A stretch of DNA of 64,000 nt, taken from contig JAOPHQ010002879.1 of the NCBI GenBank assembly GCA_030340625.1, positions 1-64,000 on the forward strand, written 5' to 3'. The position numbers were made by a program, and so were the translations under genes. This document shows positions 37,009 to 48,952 of the stretch, in pieces (position 1 is the stretch's first letter; the number at the start of each line of letters is the position of its first letter). The notes beneath the pieces are model-generated. The model was not told where the DNA came from, searched no databases, and worked only from the letters and a program-made list of their open reading frames with translations. The stretch is from Merluccius polli. Lineage: Eukaryota; Chordata; Actinopteri; Gadiformes; Merlucciidae.

Positions 37009-37611
37009 TTAATACTACTACTACTAATACTAATACTACTACTACTACTATGTTGATCTAGATACATGGAGCTCACTGGACCATACAGCTCACTGTACCA
37101 GGTTCTCACAGCAGCTCTGGGAACAGTGAGGAACAGAGTCCAGCTCCTGAATAGGTTTTACATGTTAGCAGTAATAGTACTTCATCACAGTAACAGTAAT
37201 ATTGTAACAGTACTTCATCACAGTAACAGTAATATTGTAACAGTACTTCATCACAGTAACAGTAATATTGTAACAGTACTTCATCACACTAATAGTAATA
37301 TTGTAATAGTACTTCATCACAGTAATTGTAATATTGTAACAGTACTTCATGACAGTAACAGTCATTGTAACATTACTTCATCACAGTAATTGAAATATTA
37401 TAACTACTTCATCACAGTAATTGAAATATTATAACTACTTCATCACAGTAATAATAATATAACAGTACTTCATGACAGTAACAGTAATAGTGTAACAGTA
37501 TATTAACAGTGATATCTTGACTAGTGATAAATGTTTTAATCCTGACTTGTGCTTCCTTGCTGTTTAGGGTCAATTCATCATGAAGAGTCTTCTCATGGTC
37601 ATCTTCTCTAA

Positions 37612-38458
37612 ACCAGGAAGGAGGGGATTGATCATCATTTATAATCCTTACAGCAGGCTTGGGACTTCAGATAACTTCAGATGCTACCTTTGATAAATTA
37701 CAAAAACATTCATAATTACTTTTATTTTGAAAGCAACCATCAATCCGTAAGAAAAGTGTAAATATATATCAAATCATTGTATACTCACTAAAATTGTGGC
37801 TTTGAATATTTGAATGAGGAATTGCTTGACTTATGAATGATTTTATGTTAAGATTTTGTATATAATGTTGATTAAAATGATTATTGTAATACAGAAATCA
37901 AGACAGCGGCCGTCGATGTGCTGCGACGATTCCTCAATGAGATCTTTTATACAATATATCACTTACCTGGAAATAATAATCACTTCAGTCTTTTATATCA
38001 ATATTTTAGAGTTCATCATTTGGGTTTAGGTTTTTTATTAGAAGCAGTTTCTTCTTATTTGTGCTGTCAAATAAAGTTTCCAAAATTCCAATTCCAGTCT
38101 GTTATTTATATTATTAATATTACTAATATTTGATAAATGACGTGTCAAACTGAGTCCTTCATGTAGTCTGTACCATAAATAGGCTACATGTTTTAGAAAC
38201 ACTAACATAGCATTCTTGCCAACAACACAAGCTAGGCTATGAGTTGCAAAACTGAATTATTATTACAAATGAGTATAAATGTACAAGAGCAATGCTATTT
38301 AATTCATTTATAACTAAATATATGGACATGAAAACTACATGAAACTTAAAGGTATAGTCAGCGATCATAATCCAATGTGTGTGTATGTGGGGGGGGGGGG
38401 GGGGGCTCACCCAGCCATCCTCCCGCTGCATGTGGTACCCTTCACACACCCACACATA

Positions 38459-38503
<45 letters not shown>

Positions 38504-38505
38504 AT

Positions 38506-38539
<34 letters not shown>

Positions 38540-38860
38540 ATGCACAACACACACATGCACACACACACACACACACAGTGAGGAAAAATAAGGAAGTACC
38601 ATAACTTGCCATCGCGCGCAACAGTTTGTATTTAATTGAACGTCTCATTTAATGTACCAACAAAGAAATACAAATGGAGGTAATTGAATCCGAACTTATG
38701 GACGAAGTGTCGTTATATGATGAAAAATGAGCACAGAGAAAAGTACGGGTTAGTTCTTGCCCGGTGTTTGTTGATGAGTAAAACAGCAGTGTGACAGTGT
38801 TGCAGTGATGGCACAGTATGATAAATGTCTGACATGGAAAGACATTTCAAGTTGCCAGTT
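37612..38860 (+). other. Class I gene 3 3'UTR and downstream flank
   Basis: Matches the unit 1 flank with a roughly 600-bp internal deletion; AATAAA at 38070-38075; G run at 38390-38405; CA repeats 38448-38577. The homology with unit 1 (17144-17426) ends at about 38860 (AAGTTGCCAGTT). No orphan VIP exon follows. Confidence 0.65.
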
Positions 38861-39600
38861 GTTAACCGGTCGACTGTATGATATGTTGTTGTTTTAAATG
38901 GTCTTTACTTCCGGAACAGAACGCGGGCTCGTTGCTCGGAAGCGCAGATGATTTGTAGATCTGTTGCTGCGTCGCAGTTGACAGTTAGTTACAGAGCAGT
39001 CAGGAGATGCTCTTTGGAAAGTACGTGAGATTTAGAGAGATAGAAACTAGAAAAAGACACCAATTAATTGCTAAACAATAGGGGGAAAAGGTGACTTTCC
39101 GGTCGATAAATGTTATACATAAATTAATTTGTATTAATTTATATTTGGACACATTTTTGGGGAGGACTAGACGCATGGCCTTTAGCAGGCTTTGTTTTCA
39201 CTTTTTCTTTTCCCCACTAGATGGCAACATACCACCTATGGTACTAGTCTGGCTTACCGGATGTAGGTTGTTGGCATTACCCCGCCCAAGCCTGCCATTG
39301 GGCCACTGTAGGAGTCGCCCAATGGCAGACTCTGGGCGGGGTTATACCTTATACTCCTCCCCCTGCAGCCATCTGCATCCTGGGCTTAGCGCCGCCCAAG
39401 ACGATTGTGATTGGTTAAAGAAATACAAACAAGACAGAGCATTTCTTTCCCCTACACCAGAATGATAGTGAGTAGAGCCAGACCTCTCTCCAGCGCTGGG
39501 CTGAAACCGAGTGTGGAGACAGGGCTGGCTACCAAAGTACTGAAGGGTTGAAACCCTCTTTGGTACGTGTCCACAGGAGCCGTCATTTCCACGCCTCCCT
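38861..39600. other. Unassigned sequence with a GC-rich hairpin
   Basis: No gene recognised. At about 39282-39345 CCCCGCCCAA and CTGCCATTGGGC are followed by GCCCAATGGCAG and TGGGCGGGG, an almost perfect inverted repeat with CCAAT/GC-box-like arms. A TTCCCCACTAGATGGC motif near 39212 resembles a CTCF-core-like sequence. Confidence 0.4.
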
Positions 39601-39609
39601 TTCTGCTGG

Positions 39610-39892
39610 CTGTGTTGGGAATCGCATACTTACATACTATTCATACTAAGTATGACGTCAAATTGAGTATGCAATGTGTAGTATGTGTAGGCTACGTGAG
39701 AAATGCCCGGATGTATACTAGATTAGCAAGAATTTCTGCCTCACGCTCCATACTCTTGCTAATCTAGTATACGGGGCATTTCTCGCATACACAAAATCCA
39801 CATACTATGCAGTGTAAAACGCACTACATCCTCAATTTAATGTCATACTTAGTAGGAATAGTACAGTATGCGACAGTCAGGTTTTACCTGTT
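39610..39892. mobile_element. Fold-back MITE-like palindrome
   Basis: Left arm (GTATACTAGATTAGCAAG at about 39714) is mirrored by CTTGCTAATCTAGTATAC at about 39752, and outer segments (CATACTAAGTATGACGTCAA, GTCATACTTAGTAGGAATAG) are also complementary. Roughly 280 bp; terminal duplications not resolved. Confidence 0.55.
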
Positions 39893-40612
39893 AGCTAGAA
39901 GCTACACAACTAGGTTTTACCTGTTAGCTAGAAGCTACATAGCTAGGTATTAGTACCTGTTAGCTAGGCACTATGTAGCTGTGTTACCTGTTAGCTAGGA
40001 GCTACATAGTTAGGTTTTACCTGTTAGCTAGGAGCTACATAGCTAGGTTTTACCTGTTAGCTAGGAGCTACATAGCTAGGTTTTACCTGTTAGCTAGGAG
40101 CTACATAGTTAGGTTTTACCTGTTAGCTAGGAGCTACATAGTTAGGTTTTACCTGTTAGCTAGAAGCTACATAGCTAGGTATTAGTACCTGTTAGCTAGG
40201 CGCTATGTAGCTGTGTTACCTGTTAGCTAGGAGCTACATAGTTAGGTTTTACCTGTTAGCTAGGAGCTACATAGCTCGGTTTTACCTGTTAGCTAGGAGC
40301 TACATAGTTAGGTTTTACCTGTTAGCTAGAAGCTACATAGCTAGGTATTAGTACCTGTTAGCTAGGCGCTATGTAGCTGTGTTACCTGTTAGCTAGGAGC
40401 TACATAGTTAGGTTTTACCTGTTAGCTAGGAGCTACATAGCTAGGTTTTACCTGTTAGCTAGGAGCTACATAGTTAGGTTTTACCTGTTAGCTAGAAGCT
40501 ACATAGCTAGGTATTAGTACCTGTTAGCTAGGCGCTATGTAGCTGTGTTACCTGTTAGCTAGGAGCTACATAGTTAGGTTTTACCTGTTAGCTAGGAGCT
40601 ACATAGCTCGGT
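39885..40612. repeat. 33-bp minisatellite downstream of vip
   Basis: About 22 copies of TTTTACCTGTTAGCTAGGAG plus CTACATAGTTAGG, with a variant containing TATTAGTACCTGTTAGCTAG repeated at regular intervals, giving a higher-order period. Confidence 0.94.
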
Positions 40613-41019
40613 TTTTGTGTCTAATAGTTAAATGTGTCTGTATGTGAACCATGGAGACCAAACAACTGGACTTTGAAAAATAAACCGACATATTTTATTC
40701 AGTGAACAACAAGTACAACACAAGGGCCCATTATCTGCTTTCTTCATATCACTTTGTTACAGAAATATTGTTCTTCATATTGAATATATATATATTTAAA
40801 TATGTTATATGTTACATATTAAATATTATATATTATATCGATGGACTGAACCTTTATTGAGTGAGTTGGAAGTCTGATGCAAGGTGCCCTCATGAATATA
40901 CTGTACATATATTATATTAAATATATATTATATTATAATATTATATTATAATATTATAATAAAATATTATATTTGTGTGTGGAGTAGTCAGACCTTCCTA
41001 TGGTCCAACTTTATTTACA

Positions 41020-41107
41020 ATGTAAACATGTTTGTTGACTGATATACACATACAGTACATATAGCCTACAGTACACACACAGTACATATACAGTATATAT
41101 ACAGTAC

Positions 41108-41175
<68 letters not shown>

Positions 41176-41291
41176 GAGAGAGAGAGGCAGAGAGTGAGAG
41201 AGAGAGACATATATTTAGATAGAGAGACATACAGAGAGAGACATGTATTTCTCTATGAACGACATGAGGGTTAGGAGACTCCTCAAAGAGG
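41020..41291 (-). other. vip: vip last exon: end of CDS and 3'UTR
   Basis: On the - strand the acceptor TTTTATTCTGCAG, after a 120-bp pyrimidine tract (41297-41420), opens an exon at 41291 that reads Pro-Leu-stop (stop 41283-41285). A candidate AATAAA on the - strand lies near 41010. The UTR includes a TA microsatellite (41110-41172). Confidence 0.6.
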
Positions 41292-41463
41292 CTGCAGAAT
41301 AAAAGAGAGGAGGGAGGAGCAGAAAAGAGGGGAGGAGGAGCGGGGAGGAGAAAGGAGGAGCGGGGAGGAGAAAGGAGGAGAGGGAAGGAGAGTAGTGGGG
41401 AGGAGAGAAGAGGATGAGAGAGAAGGTTAGTTATCCGAACATGACGATGAGGTTATTATAAAA

Positions 41464-41515
<52 letters not shown>

Positions 41516-41985
41516 ATGTTACCATCTGATAGTTGCTGGGCAGGTGGTCTATGTCCTCATAGTTCTGTTGGAAGGCGGTGGAATCCTCCAGACTACACAC
41601 AAACACACACACGCACATGCACACACACACACACACACACACATACACACACACACACCCAATAGAATGTATCATTATGCCATATTCACATCTTACACAT
41701 CTTGAAAGAGTTAGAAACAACAAATATTAGTTTAAAGACAGGCAGACAGACAGGCAGGCAGGCAGACAGACAGACAGGCAGACAGACAGACAGTACCTTC
41801 TCTTTCCTGTGAGGACTGAGGTGAGGTACTTCTTCACCGCCATCTGTTTGCGGAAGCGGCTGTAGTTGTCTGTAAAGATGGCGTCGGTGTGTCGCTTCAC
41901 CGCCTCGCCCACTGAACCATCATCACTGGAGAGACAGAGACACACACCATCTATCATAGCTGTATCTGACAGATACAGATTTGGA

Positions 41986-42068
<83 letters not shown>

Positions 42069-43236
42069 TTTATCAATCCTCAGAGTGAAATTCAGGATAT
42101 ATATTCATATATGTGATATAATATATACCATGATGTTCTATAATATAAGATAATATATGATATGTAATATATGTACTGTAATGTTATATAACATAACATT
42201 GTAAAAAGAGGTGTTGGGCTCACCTGAGCCGCTTGCCTATCAGTGATTCCAGGTATCTGCGTGCAGACATCTGGCCCAGCAGCTTGCTGTAGCCGCTGGT
42301 GAAGAGGCCGTCAGCATGCCGGCTCGGCCTGGCGGTTCATATGTCAAATATGACTTCTTATTCACTTCATATATCAAATATTACTTCTTATTCACTTCAT
42401 ATATCAAATATTACTTCTTATTCACTTTATATATCAAATATTACTTCTTATTTACTTCATATATCAAATATTACTTCTTATTTACTTCATATATCAAATA
42501 TTACTTCTTATTCACTTCATATATCAAATATTACTTCTTATTCACTTTATATATCAAATATTACTTCTTATTTACTTCATATATAAAATATTACTTCTTA
42601 TTCACTTTATATATAAAATATTACTTCTTATTTACTTCATATATCAAATATTACTTCTTATTCACTTCATATATCAAATATTACTTCTTATTCACTTCAT
42701 ATATCAAATATTACCTCTTAATCACTTCTCCTAATGCTTTGCAAGGATACACTAGACAGGACAAGGAGCTTATTTCTCACTTCCACATTCACGTTCATCA
42801 CTTATGTATTTTTTAAATTGGACTTAAATATTGCGTACATTAAAATATTTTACCGCATGTAGACTAAAGCAAACATTTTAGGTGGTGGGCTAGGGTTGAA
42901 ACATAGGGTAAGGGTTAGTTAAAACATAGGGTTAGGGTTAGTTAAAACATAGGGTTAGGGTTAGTTAAAACATAGGGTTAGGGTTAGTTAAAAACGAAAG
43001 TTAAAACGGAGTTAGTTAAAACACAAGGGCAGTGCCAGGGTTAGGGTTGGGTTTAAAACAGACTTCATGGAGGGGTAGGGTTGGGGTTAGGGTAGGGGTA
43101 GGGTTAGGGTTAGGTTTAGGGTTAGGGTTGGGGTTACAGACCTCATTGAGGGGTAGGGCAGCGCCTGGGTGCGGGAACACACGCCGGCGCACAGCGCCAG
43201 CAGGAGCAGCAGCGCCGGTCCCGTTTTCTGGAGCAT
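41283..43236 (-). CDS. vip: Vasoactive intestinal peptide / PHI precursor
   Basis: Secreted neuropeptide precursor acting on VPAC receptors. Exons on the - strand: signal 43142-43236 (MLQKTGPALLLLLALCAGVC, then LPYPSM), PHI 42224-42328 (105 nt; RHADGLFTSGYSKLLGQMS), VIP 41797-41925 (129 nt; HTDAIFTDNYSRFRKQMAV, GKR amidation site), C-terminal 41523-41592 (LEDSTAFQQNYEDIDHL), stop exon 41283-41291. All have GT-AG borders and compatible phases. The exon that normally encodes the spacer between signal and PHI was not found between 42328 and 43142. Exon 2 still joins the PHI exon in frame (AG plus G). The PHI acceptor is only about 12 bp from a 30-bp repeat array and has a poor pyrimidine tract. 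A possible 5'UTR exon lies between 43770 and 44020. Confidence 0.9.
41461..41522. repeat. (GT)n/(CA)n tracts in vip introns
   Basis: GT repeat at 41467-41513 and CA repeats at 41597-41657 flank the C-terminal vip exon. Confidence 0.9.
41988..42063. repeat. vip: (AT)n microsatellite between VIP and PHI exons
   Basis: About 75 bp of AT. The orphan VIP exon copies have their inversion breakpoint in the corresponding AT-rich segment. Confidence 0.93.
42335..42722. repeat. vip: 30-bp minisatellite abutting the PHI exon acceptor
   Basis: About 13 copies of CTTCATATATCAAATATTAC plus TTCTTATTCA. On the gene strand the array ends about 12 bp before the PHI exon. It is absent from both orphan copies. 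Confidence 0.94.
42899..43141. repeat. vip: GTTAGTTAAAACATAGGG and GGGTTAGG repeats in vip intron
   Basis: TTAGGG-rich array ending at the donor of the vip signal exon. The same sequence precedes the 26-bp minisatellite in units 1 and 2, making this the probable vip-side recombination partner. Confidence 0.88.
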
Positions 43237-43239
43237 CTC

Positions 43240-43438
43240 GGTGTGAAACTGTGAAAACAACCGCGTGTTTTCATTTGAGCCTTTCTCTCTCTGCTGCCAT
43301 TATTCACCACGACACCAGGACCACCATGAGGAGATGAACCGCATTCAGCCAGGTCTCCGGCTCCGGGACTCCGGTGCGTAATTGCGCGCATCGGCTCGGA
43401 GCAATTTACATCTGGAGAATTTAACCTTTCTGCTCGAA

Positions 43439-43477
<39 letters not shown>

Positions 43478-44020
43478 TATTATTATTATTATTATTATAA
43501 ACATAATAATATTATTAATACTAATAATCACACATAATGGTTGATTGGAACGGTCTTTACTCGTTCGTTTTCGGTGTTTATAATTCAGAATACATTTTAC
43601 ATATTTATTATATATTTAAATATATTTTACTTTTAAATATTGTTTACTAAGGTTTGTTGGATTGTACTTAAAATGAAACTTTTTTTAAAAGGTCTCCCTC
43701 CCTGCCTGATGTATCTATGAAGAAACAGTATTTTCGTTTTTAATTAACTATTATACTAACTTTTGGTACCTGCGCCTTGGATAAATAAACCTTTAGTCCC
43801 CGACTCTTCTGGCCGTCCTGAAGTTGTCCTGGTCGGTGTCTCTTGGAGAGGTCCTGGTTTCTCTTGGTGTCTCTTGGTCCTGGTTTCTCTTGGTGTCTCT
43901 TGGAGAGGTCTTGGTTTATCCTGGTGTCTCTTGGTGTCTCCTGGTATCTTCTCTTGGTGTCTCTCGGTGTCTCTTGGAGAGGTCCTGGTTTTCCTCTCCA
44001 CATGCGCGCTCTCCGTGTCC
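43240..44020 (-). other. vip: vip 5' intron / leader region
   Basis: Contains an AAT/ATT tract (43436-43500), AT-rich sequence and a degenerate repeat around TCTCTTGGTGTCTC (43830-43990). A leader exon with donor near 43770 is possible but not proven. No other gene is seen. Confidence 0.45.
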
Positions 44021-44039
44021 GAGACTGGAGCTATGCGCC

Positions 44040-44112
44040 GGTTTTATCTGAATACTTTTGGTGTCCAGGAGGGCAATCACATCCATCACATCCATCACGG
44101 GCGGAGACGTCA
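44040..44112 (-). promoter_or_regulatory. vip: vip promoter: CRE and TATA-like box
   Basis: On the - strand TGACGTCT (44105-44112) equals the CRE variant known from mammalian VIP promoters. About 60 bp downstream lies GATAAAA (44043-44049), a TATA-like box. Nearby TGACG half-sites are at 44130-44160. Placement fits transcription toward the signal exon at 43236. Confidence 0.6.
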
Positions 44113-44369
44113 TCAGGTCCCACGGGACCGATGCCGTCATTGGCCCAACTCGTGATGACGCCGGATCACTCCTGCATGACGAGGAGCAGCCATCAGCCTC
44201 CTCATTACCCATGGGTTAGGGTGAGCCCCAGCCTCACCCTCAGCCTATTGGTCGACTCACCTGCATGCAGGGCGGAGCTTTCCCTTCAGCATGGGAGGCC
44301 AGGGGCCAGTTTTATTTGTGTATAGTATAGTATGTGTATAAGTATGAGTATAATTGTATATATACCCCC

Positions 44370-45700
44370 CCCCCTGACTCCAGGTGAGGCTGTAAACCAG
44401 CCATCAACCACACACACTCCATAACTAATATAGACTATTTATAAATAGTCCCTATGTTACTTATACTAATAGACTATGGAGACCACCATAACCCTGCCAC
44501 GGCTGCAGCCCTTATTAGGCCTACTAATACAAACACTTCTGCAGCCCTACTACTAATACAAATAAAACTGTATTAGTAATATAGGGACTATTTATCAATA
44601 GTCTTAATAGTATTACTGACATAGGGACAATTTACCAATAGCCTTAATATGGGACTATATAACAAGTCAGTCTTAATAGTAATAAAGGGACTATGTATCA
44701 ACATTATTAGTATTAGTAGGGACTATTCATGAATAGTTTCAATAGTATTAGTAATAGTAGGGACTATTTGTGAATAGTATAACTATTATTAGTAATAGTA
44801 GGGACTATTTGTGAACAGTCTAAATTGTATTAGTAATACTAGGGATTATTTATAAATAGTCTTAGTATTAGTATTATAAAAAATAATAATATTAGTAGCC
44901 TATAGACAGACTATTTGTGAATAGTCTAAATAGTATGAGTAATATAAGGACTATTTGTGAATAGTCTAAATTAGTAATATAAGGACTATTTCTGAATAGT
45001 CTATATAGTATTAGTAATGTAAGGACTAATAGTATTAGTAACCTTTAAGGACTATTGGCTTTCCAATGGTTTGCTAGCTTTGCCATTTGCCGAGAGTGAT
45101 GGTCGCTTCTTTTTCAGTGATGGTGGCGTCTTTATGGGCATTTCAATGTTTTGGCAGTTTGGAGGCCATCAGAGGAATGGTGTGAGATGCAAATCCGGAC
45201 ACACAAACAAACAGGCCGTCTCCCAATCATAGTAGTAGGATACAATAGGATTATTCCTGAATTGTCTAAATAGCATTAGAAATAATAGGGACTATTTCTG
45301 AACAGTCTAAATAGTCTTAGAAATAATAGGGACTATTTCTGAATAGTCTAAATATTATTAGAAATAACAGGGACTATTTCTGAATAGTCTAAATATTATT
45401 AGAAACAACAGGGACTATTTCTGGATAGTCTAAATATTATTAGAAATAATAGGGACTATTTCTGAATAGTCTAAATATTATTAGAAATAATAGGGACTAT
45501 TTCTGGATAGTCTAAATAGTATTAGAAATAATAGGGACTATTTCTGGATAGTCTAAATAGTATTAGAAATAATAGGGACTATTTCTGAATAGTCTAAATA
45601 GTATTAAAAATTATAGGGACTATTTCTGGATAGTCTAAATAGTATTAGAAATAATAGGGACTATTTCCGAATAGTCTAAATAGTATTAGTAATAGTACGT
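44370..45700. repeat. 34-bp minisatellite whose unit is a hairpin
   Basis: Degenerate, then regular copies of AGGGACTATTTCTGAATAGT plus CTAAATAGTATTAG. Each unit contains GACTATT and AATAGTC separated by a few bases. Interrupted by unrelated sequence at about 45060-45230. No gene is seen. Confidence 0.92.
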
Positions 45701-45704
45701 AGGA

Positions 45705-45715
45705 GCATATATATT

Positions 45716-45790
<75 letters not shown>

Positions 45791-45830
45791 AGAGAGAGGG
45801 GGGGGGGGGAGAGAGAGAGGTCTCTGTAGC
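45705..45830. repeat. (AT)n, (GA)n and G-run tracts
   Basis: Simple sequence, AT then GA then G-rich. Confidence 0.93.
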
Positions 45831-45993
45831 AGGGTGATGGTGGTCTGACGGCTGATAGAATCATGTCCAGGGGAAGTGGATTACAGGGGTCATGGTGGAA
45901 GGAAACAATGTAATTGACAGCGGAGACAGGAACCAGACCCAGGGAGGAAACATTAGCCTGATGTCAGAAGGACACATTCCTCCAGACCCACAC

Positions 45994-46543
45994 CAGGGCT
46001 CTCAAGTGTCACGCATTGAGCGTGACAGTCACTCATTTCGGTCTTTTGTCACGCCCTCCCGCCACACATGCCATTTCTCACGCTGAAAAATAACTTAGAA
46101 ATTATTTTGCCATTGTAGTTTACATAAACATCTCTAGTAGATTTTCTGGTTATTGTTTCTTTCCATTAAATAGTATTGTCTCGAGCAGGCCCTGCAACTG
46201 AAAATGTAGGCTATGAATTAGAAGGGATTTAGGATTTGCCAATGTCCAGCAGGTCACCCTAAAATGGACTAGAATGCAGGAAATCGCATCTTAGAAATTC
46301 AAAATTTTCTGGGGGAAAAACCCCAGACCCCCCTTTGGGCTAAGCCCCGGATGTACACAAAGTCTGGCTCCACCCCTGAGCAGCACCCCCCCCCCCCCCC
46401 CATCAACAATCGCGCACCCCCAACGCCTGTCCAAGACAAAATTGCCCGGGCCAGTCCACCCCTGGGGGGGGGGGCAGCGGGCCGGGACCCGGGGGGCGGG
46501 GGGGAATGTCACTCTTGCCTGTGTTCAAACCTTGAGAGCCCTG
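45994..46543. mobile_element. hAT-like element with nested insert
   Basis: Ends CAGGGCTCTCAAG and TTGAGAGCCCTG are inverted, flanked by CCCACAC on both sides (7 bp of an expected 8). A second degenerate element with the AATCGCGCA motif, C runs and G runs lies at about 46300-46500. No transposase is seen. Confidence 0.68.
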
Positions 46544-47226
46544 CCCACACATGCTAGCCAATACACGCTAGCAAACACAAGCTAGATGCGTGCGAACAGC
46601 CCGCGCGCAAGGTTATTAGTAAGTATTAGCTAGCTAGCTGTGAGCTAGGTTTAGGGCTAGCCTTGGCTCGCTAGCTTTGAGCTAGGTTTAAGGCTAGCCA
46701 TAACTGTTAAACGAATGCCTGTTGTAAGTCTCAAGCTAACGTTAGTAAAGATAAAAAACGAGATACAATGAATAGTACTATTAATAACTAGTATCACCAT
46801 AATAAGCTAGTAGTAGTTAAGTGTAACTATCAATAATAGTTGTGAAATTACCAGATTATGTCACTTTGTTTTTTAAAGATACTAATTCAAGTCAGTCAAA
46901 GGAATTTAGTCAGAAGTATATTGATGCTTCAATTATCACAACAGCAAATTGTGGGAAAGAATAGAGAAAATGAAGGAAGTTACCATGGTTAAAATTGAAC
47001 ATTAGAATATAAATATGATTTAGTCGACCAAAAACTATGCCGCCTCGATGTGAATGATGGGAGACAAATGTAAAATATTTTATTTTGAAATCTAATTGTC
47101 TAGCAGTGACAGGTAGCAGACTGGACCTCTGGAGAGATTTCACTTTGCTCCAGAACACTCTGAGGTTCATTATCCAATCACAGGACCTGAGAGAGACCTC
47201 TCTGATCGATTACTGCTGGCAGACTG
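46544..47226. other. Intergenic sequence
   Basis: GCTAGC-rich short repeats at 46553-46740, then AT-rich unique sequence. No gene, RNA or element recognised. Confidence 0.5.
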
Positions 47227-47228
47227 AA

Positions 47229-47287
<59 letters not shown>

Positions 47288-47877
47288 GTGTGCGTGTGTG
47301 TGCGTGTGTGTGTGTGTACACACACACACACACACACACACACAGTCTCTCTGTGTTTGGGCCCCTGGGGGCCTCATGGTTATTAGATGAGCGTAGCTCC
47401 TCATTGGCTGTGGACTAACGACATAAATACATCTGGAACACACACACACACACAGAGTATACATACACACACACGCACGTGCAGACACAAACACGCACGC
47501 ACACACAAACACACACACACAAACACACACACATACACAAACACACACAGACACACACCTAAATTACATCATTCCATCTCATAATGCACCTCCTGTCAAC
47601 CAATCAGATTATATTGTTTTATATGATATTATATTTTGTCTTACCACGGGAAGTAATGAGATTATACACTCCATCTATCTATCTATCTATCTATCTTTCG
47701 ATATATCTATCTATCTATATATATATATATCTATATCTATATCTATATATATAGAGAGATAGATAGATAGATAGATAGATATAGATAGATATAGATATAG
47801 ATATATATAGATCTATCTATCTATTATCTATCTATCTATTATCTATCTATCTATTATCTATCTATTATCTATCTATT

Positions 47878-47910
<33 letters not shown>

Positions 47911-47991
47911 TATCTGTCTGCCCGTCTGTCCGTCCGTCCAAGATATAGAAGGAGGAGGAGGTGGTGGCGGACATACATTAACACACGCACA

Positions 47992-48059
<68 letters not shown>

Positions 48060-48060
48060 A
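47227..48060. repeat. Cluster of microsatellites (GT, CA, ATCT)
   Basis: GT at 47230-47318 turning into CA at 47319-47344, CA at 47440-47560, ATCT/ATAG tracts at 47670-47925 and CA at 47985-48057, with unique linkers. No gene is seen. Confidence 0.92.
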
Positions 48061-48355
48061 AAGAAATGATAAGATAGACAGACAGACAGACAGACATGAA
48101 GGAAGAAAGAAATGTGCATGTGTGATGTGTGCATGAGTGTAAAGTCCTTCCTTAGCCGTTGGTAATAAACACTCATTAAAGAGTCAGCCGCTTGTATTTG
48201 AGAATATGAAAGACAGATTCTGTGTTAAATATCACTTCACTTAAACTGCTGAAGCCTTCATTAAGAAGTCTGTCTGCGGTAATAATGAACCGTTCAGGAC
48301 AAAGGCTGTCCTCACCAACCACAACAAGAAACATGACATTTATTATAACAGTATA

Positions 48356-48409
48356 ACCCTTCTTCTTCTTCTTCTTCTTCTTCTTCTTCTTCTTCTTCTT
48401 CTTCTTCTT

Positions 48410-48478
<69 letters not shown>

Positions 48479-48480
48479 AC
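48356..48480. repeat. (CTT)n and (CAT)n tracts
   Basis: About 80 bp of CTT followed by about 40 bp of CAT. Lys- or Met-rich frames here are artefacts. Confidence 0.95.
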
Positions 48481-48559
48481 AAAGTATTATTATTGTTCTT
48501 CTTATTCTTCTTATTAATCAGAAGGTGCACTATGGAAAATAGTAGAGTTAGTTACATAA

Positions 48560-48945
48560 ATCAGCACTTTCCAACAGTAATGATAAATACGGATGGATCT
48601 AAGGATCCTGAAACCGGACATACAGGGAAGCAGTTTTCATTCCTGCAACATTCAAATCAAGAAAAGAAAAGAAAAGAAAAGAGCTGAATAATTAGCAACT
48701 GTATTAGCGTTAGAATGGGTTGAGGAAAATAAGGTAAATAATGTACATAGTTTGTCTTCGGTCTGGTAGATCATCTTGTAGTCTTGATTAATGAGATAAT
48801 CTCATGTATCATTTATCATTTATCAACCGAGGTGGACAAGCCAAGCAGACAATCAAAAGGCAGAGTATAGATTCACAGATATCATTAAGCAAACATAACA
48901 AGGCATATATACATCACACCATATATACAACATGTCTGTCAAGAG
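48560..48945 (+). mobile_element. Non-LTR retrotransposon RNase H remnant
   Basis: Degraded + strand frame containing NTDGSKDPETGHTGK, the TDGS motif of a LINE-type RNase H domain, followed after a stop by LALEWVEENKVNNVHSL-like residues in another frame. Multiple stops and shifts; the element is dead and its borders are unclear. Confidence 0.5.
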
Positions 48946-48952
48946 GGTTTCA

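Larger units (their letters stand above)
32760..37611 (+). pseudogene. MHC class I alpha chain, U-lineage type, gene 3 (frameshifted)
   Basis: Exons: leader 32760-32814, alpha-1 34301-34568, alpha-2 35228-35506, alpha-3 36177-36503, TM 36714-36818, small tail exon 36914-36937, last exon 37568-37611. Alpha-1 is 268 nt instead of 267: an extra G at 34452-34453 (GGACCAGGCTCACC; gene 1 has ACCAGCTCACC) ends the frame at a stop at 34492-34494. Everything else is intact, including all splice sites and anchor residues T143, K146, W147, Y159, with Y171 instead of F171. The 24-nt tail exon (SAKHRLA) is functional only here. Either a recent pseudogene or a one-base sequence error in a working gene. Confidence 0.88.

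Noticed and set aside
42335..42722. CRISPR-like array
   Set aside because: The 30-bp repeats are head-to-tail without spacers, in a vertebrate intron.
43143..43391. 82-codon frame over the vip signal exon
   Set aside because: Wrong frame; the signal peptide is read from the ATG at 43236 with a donor at 43141.
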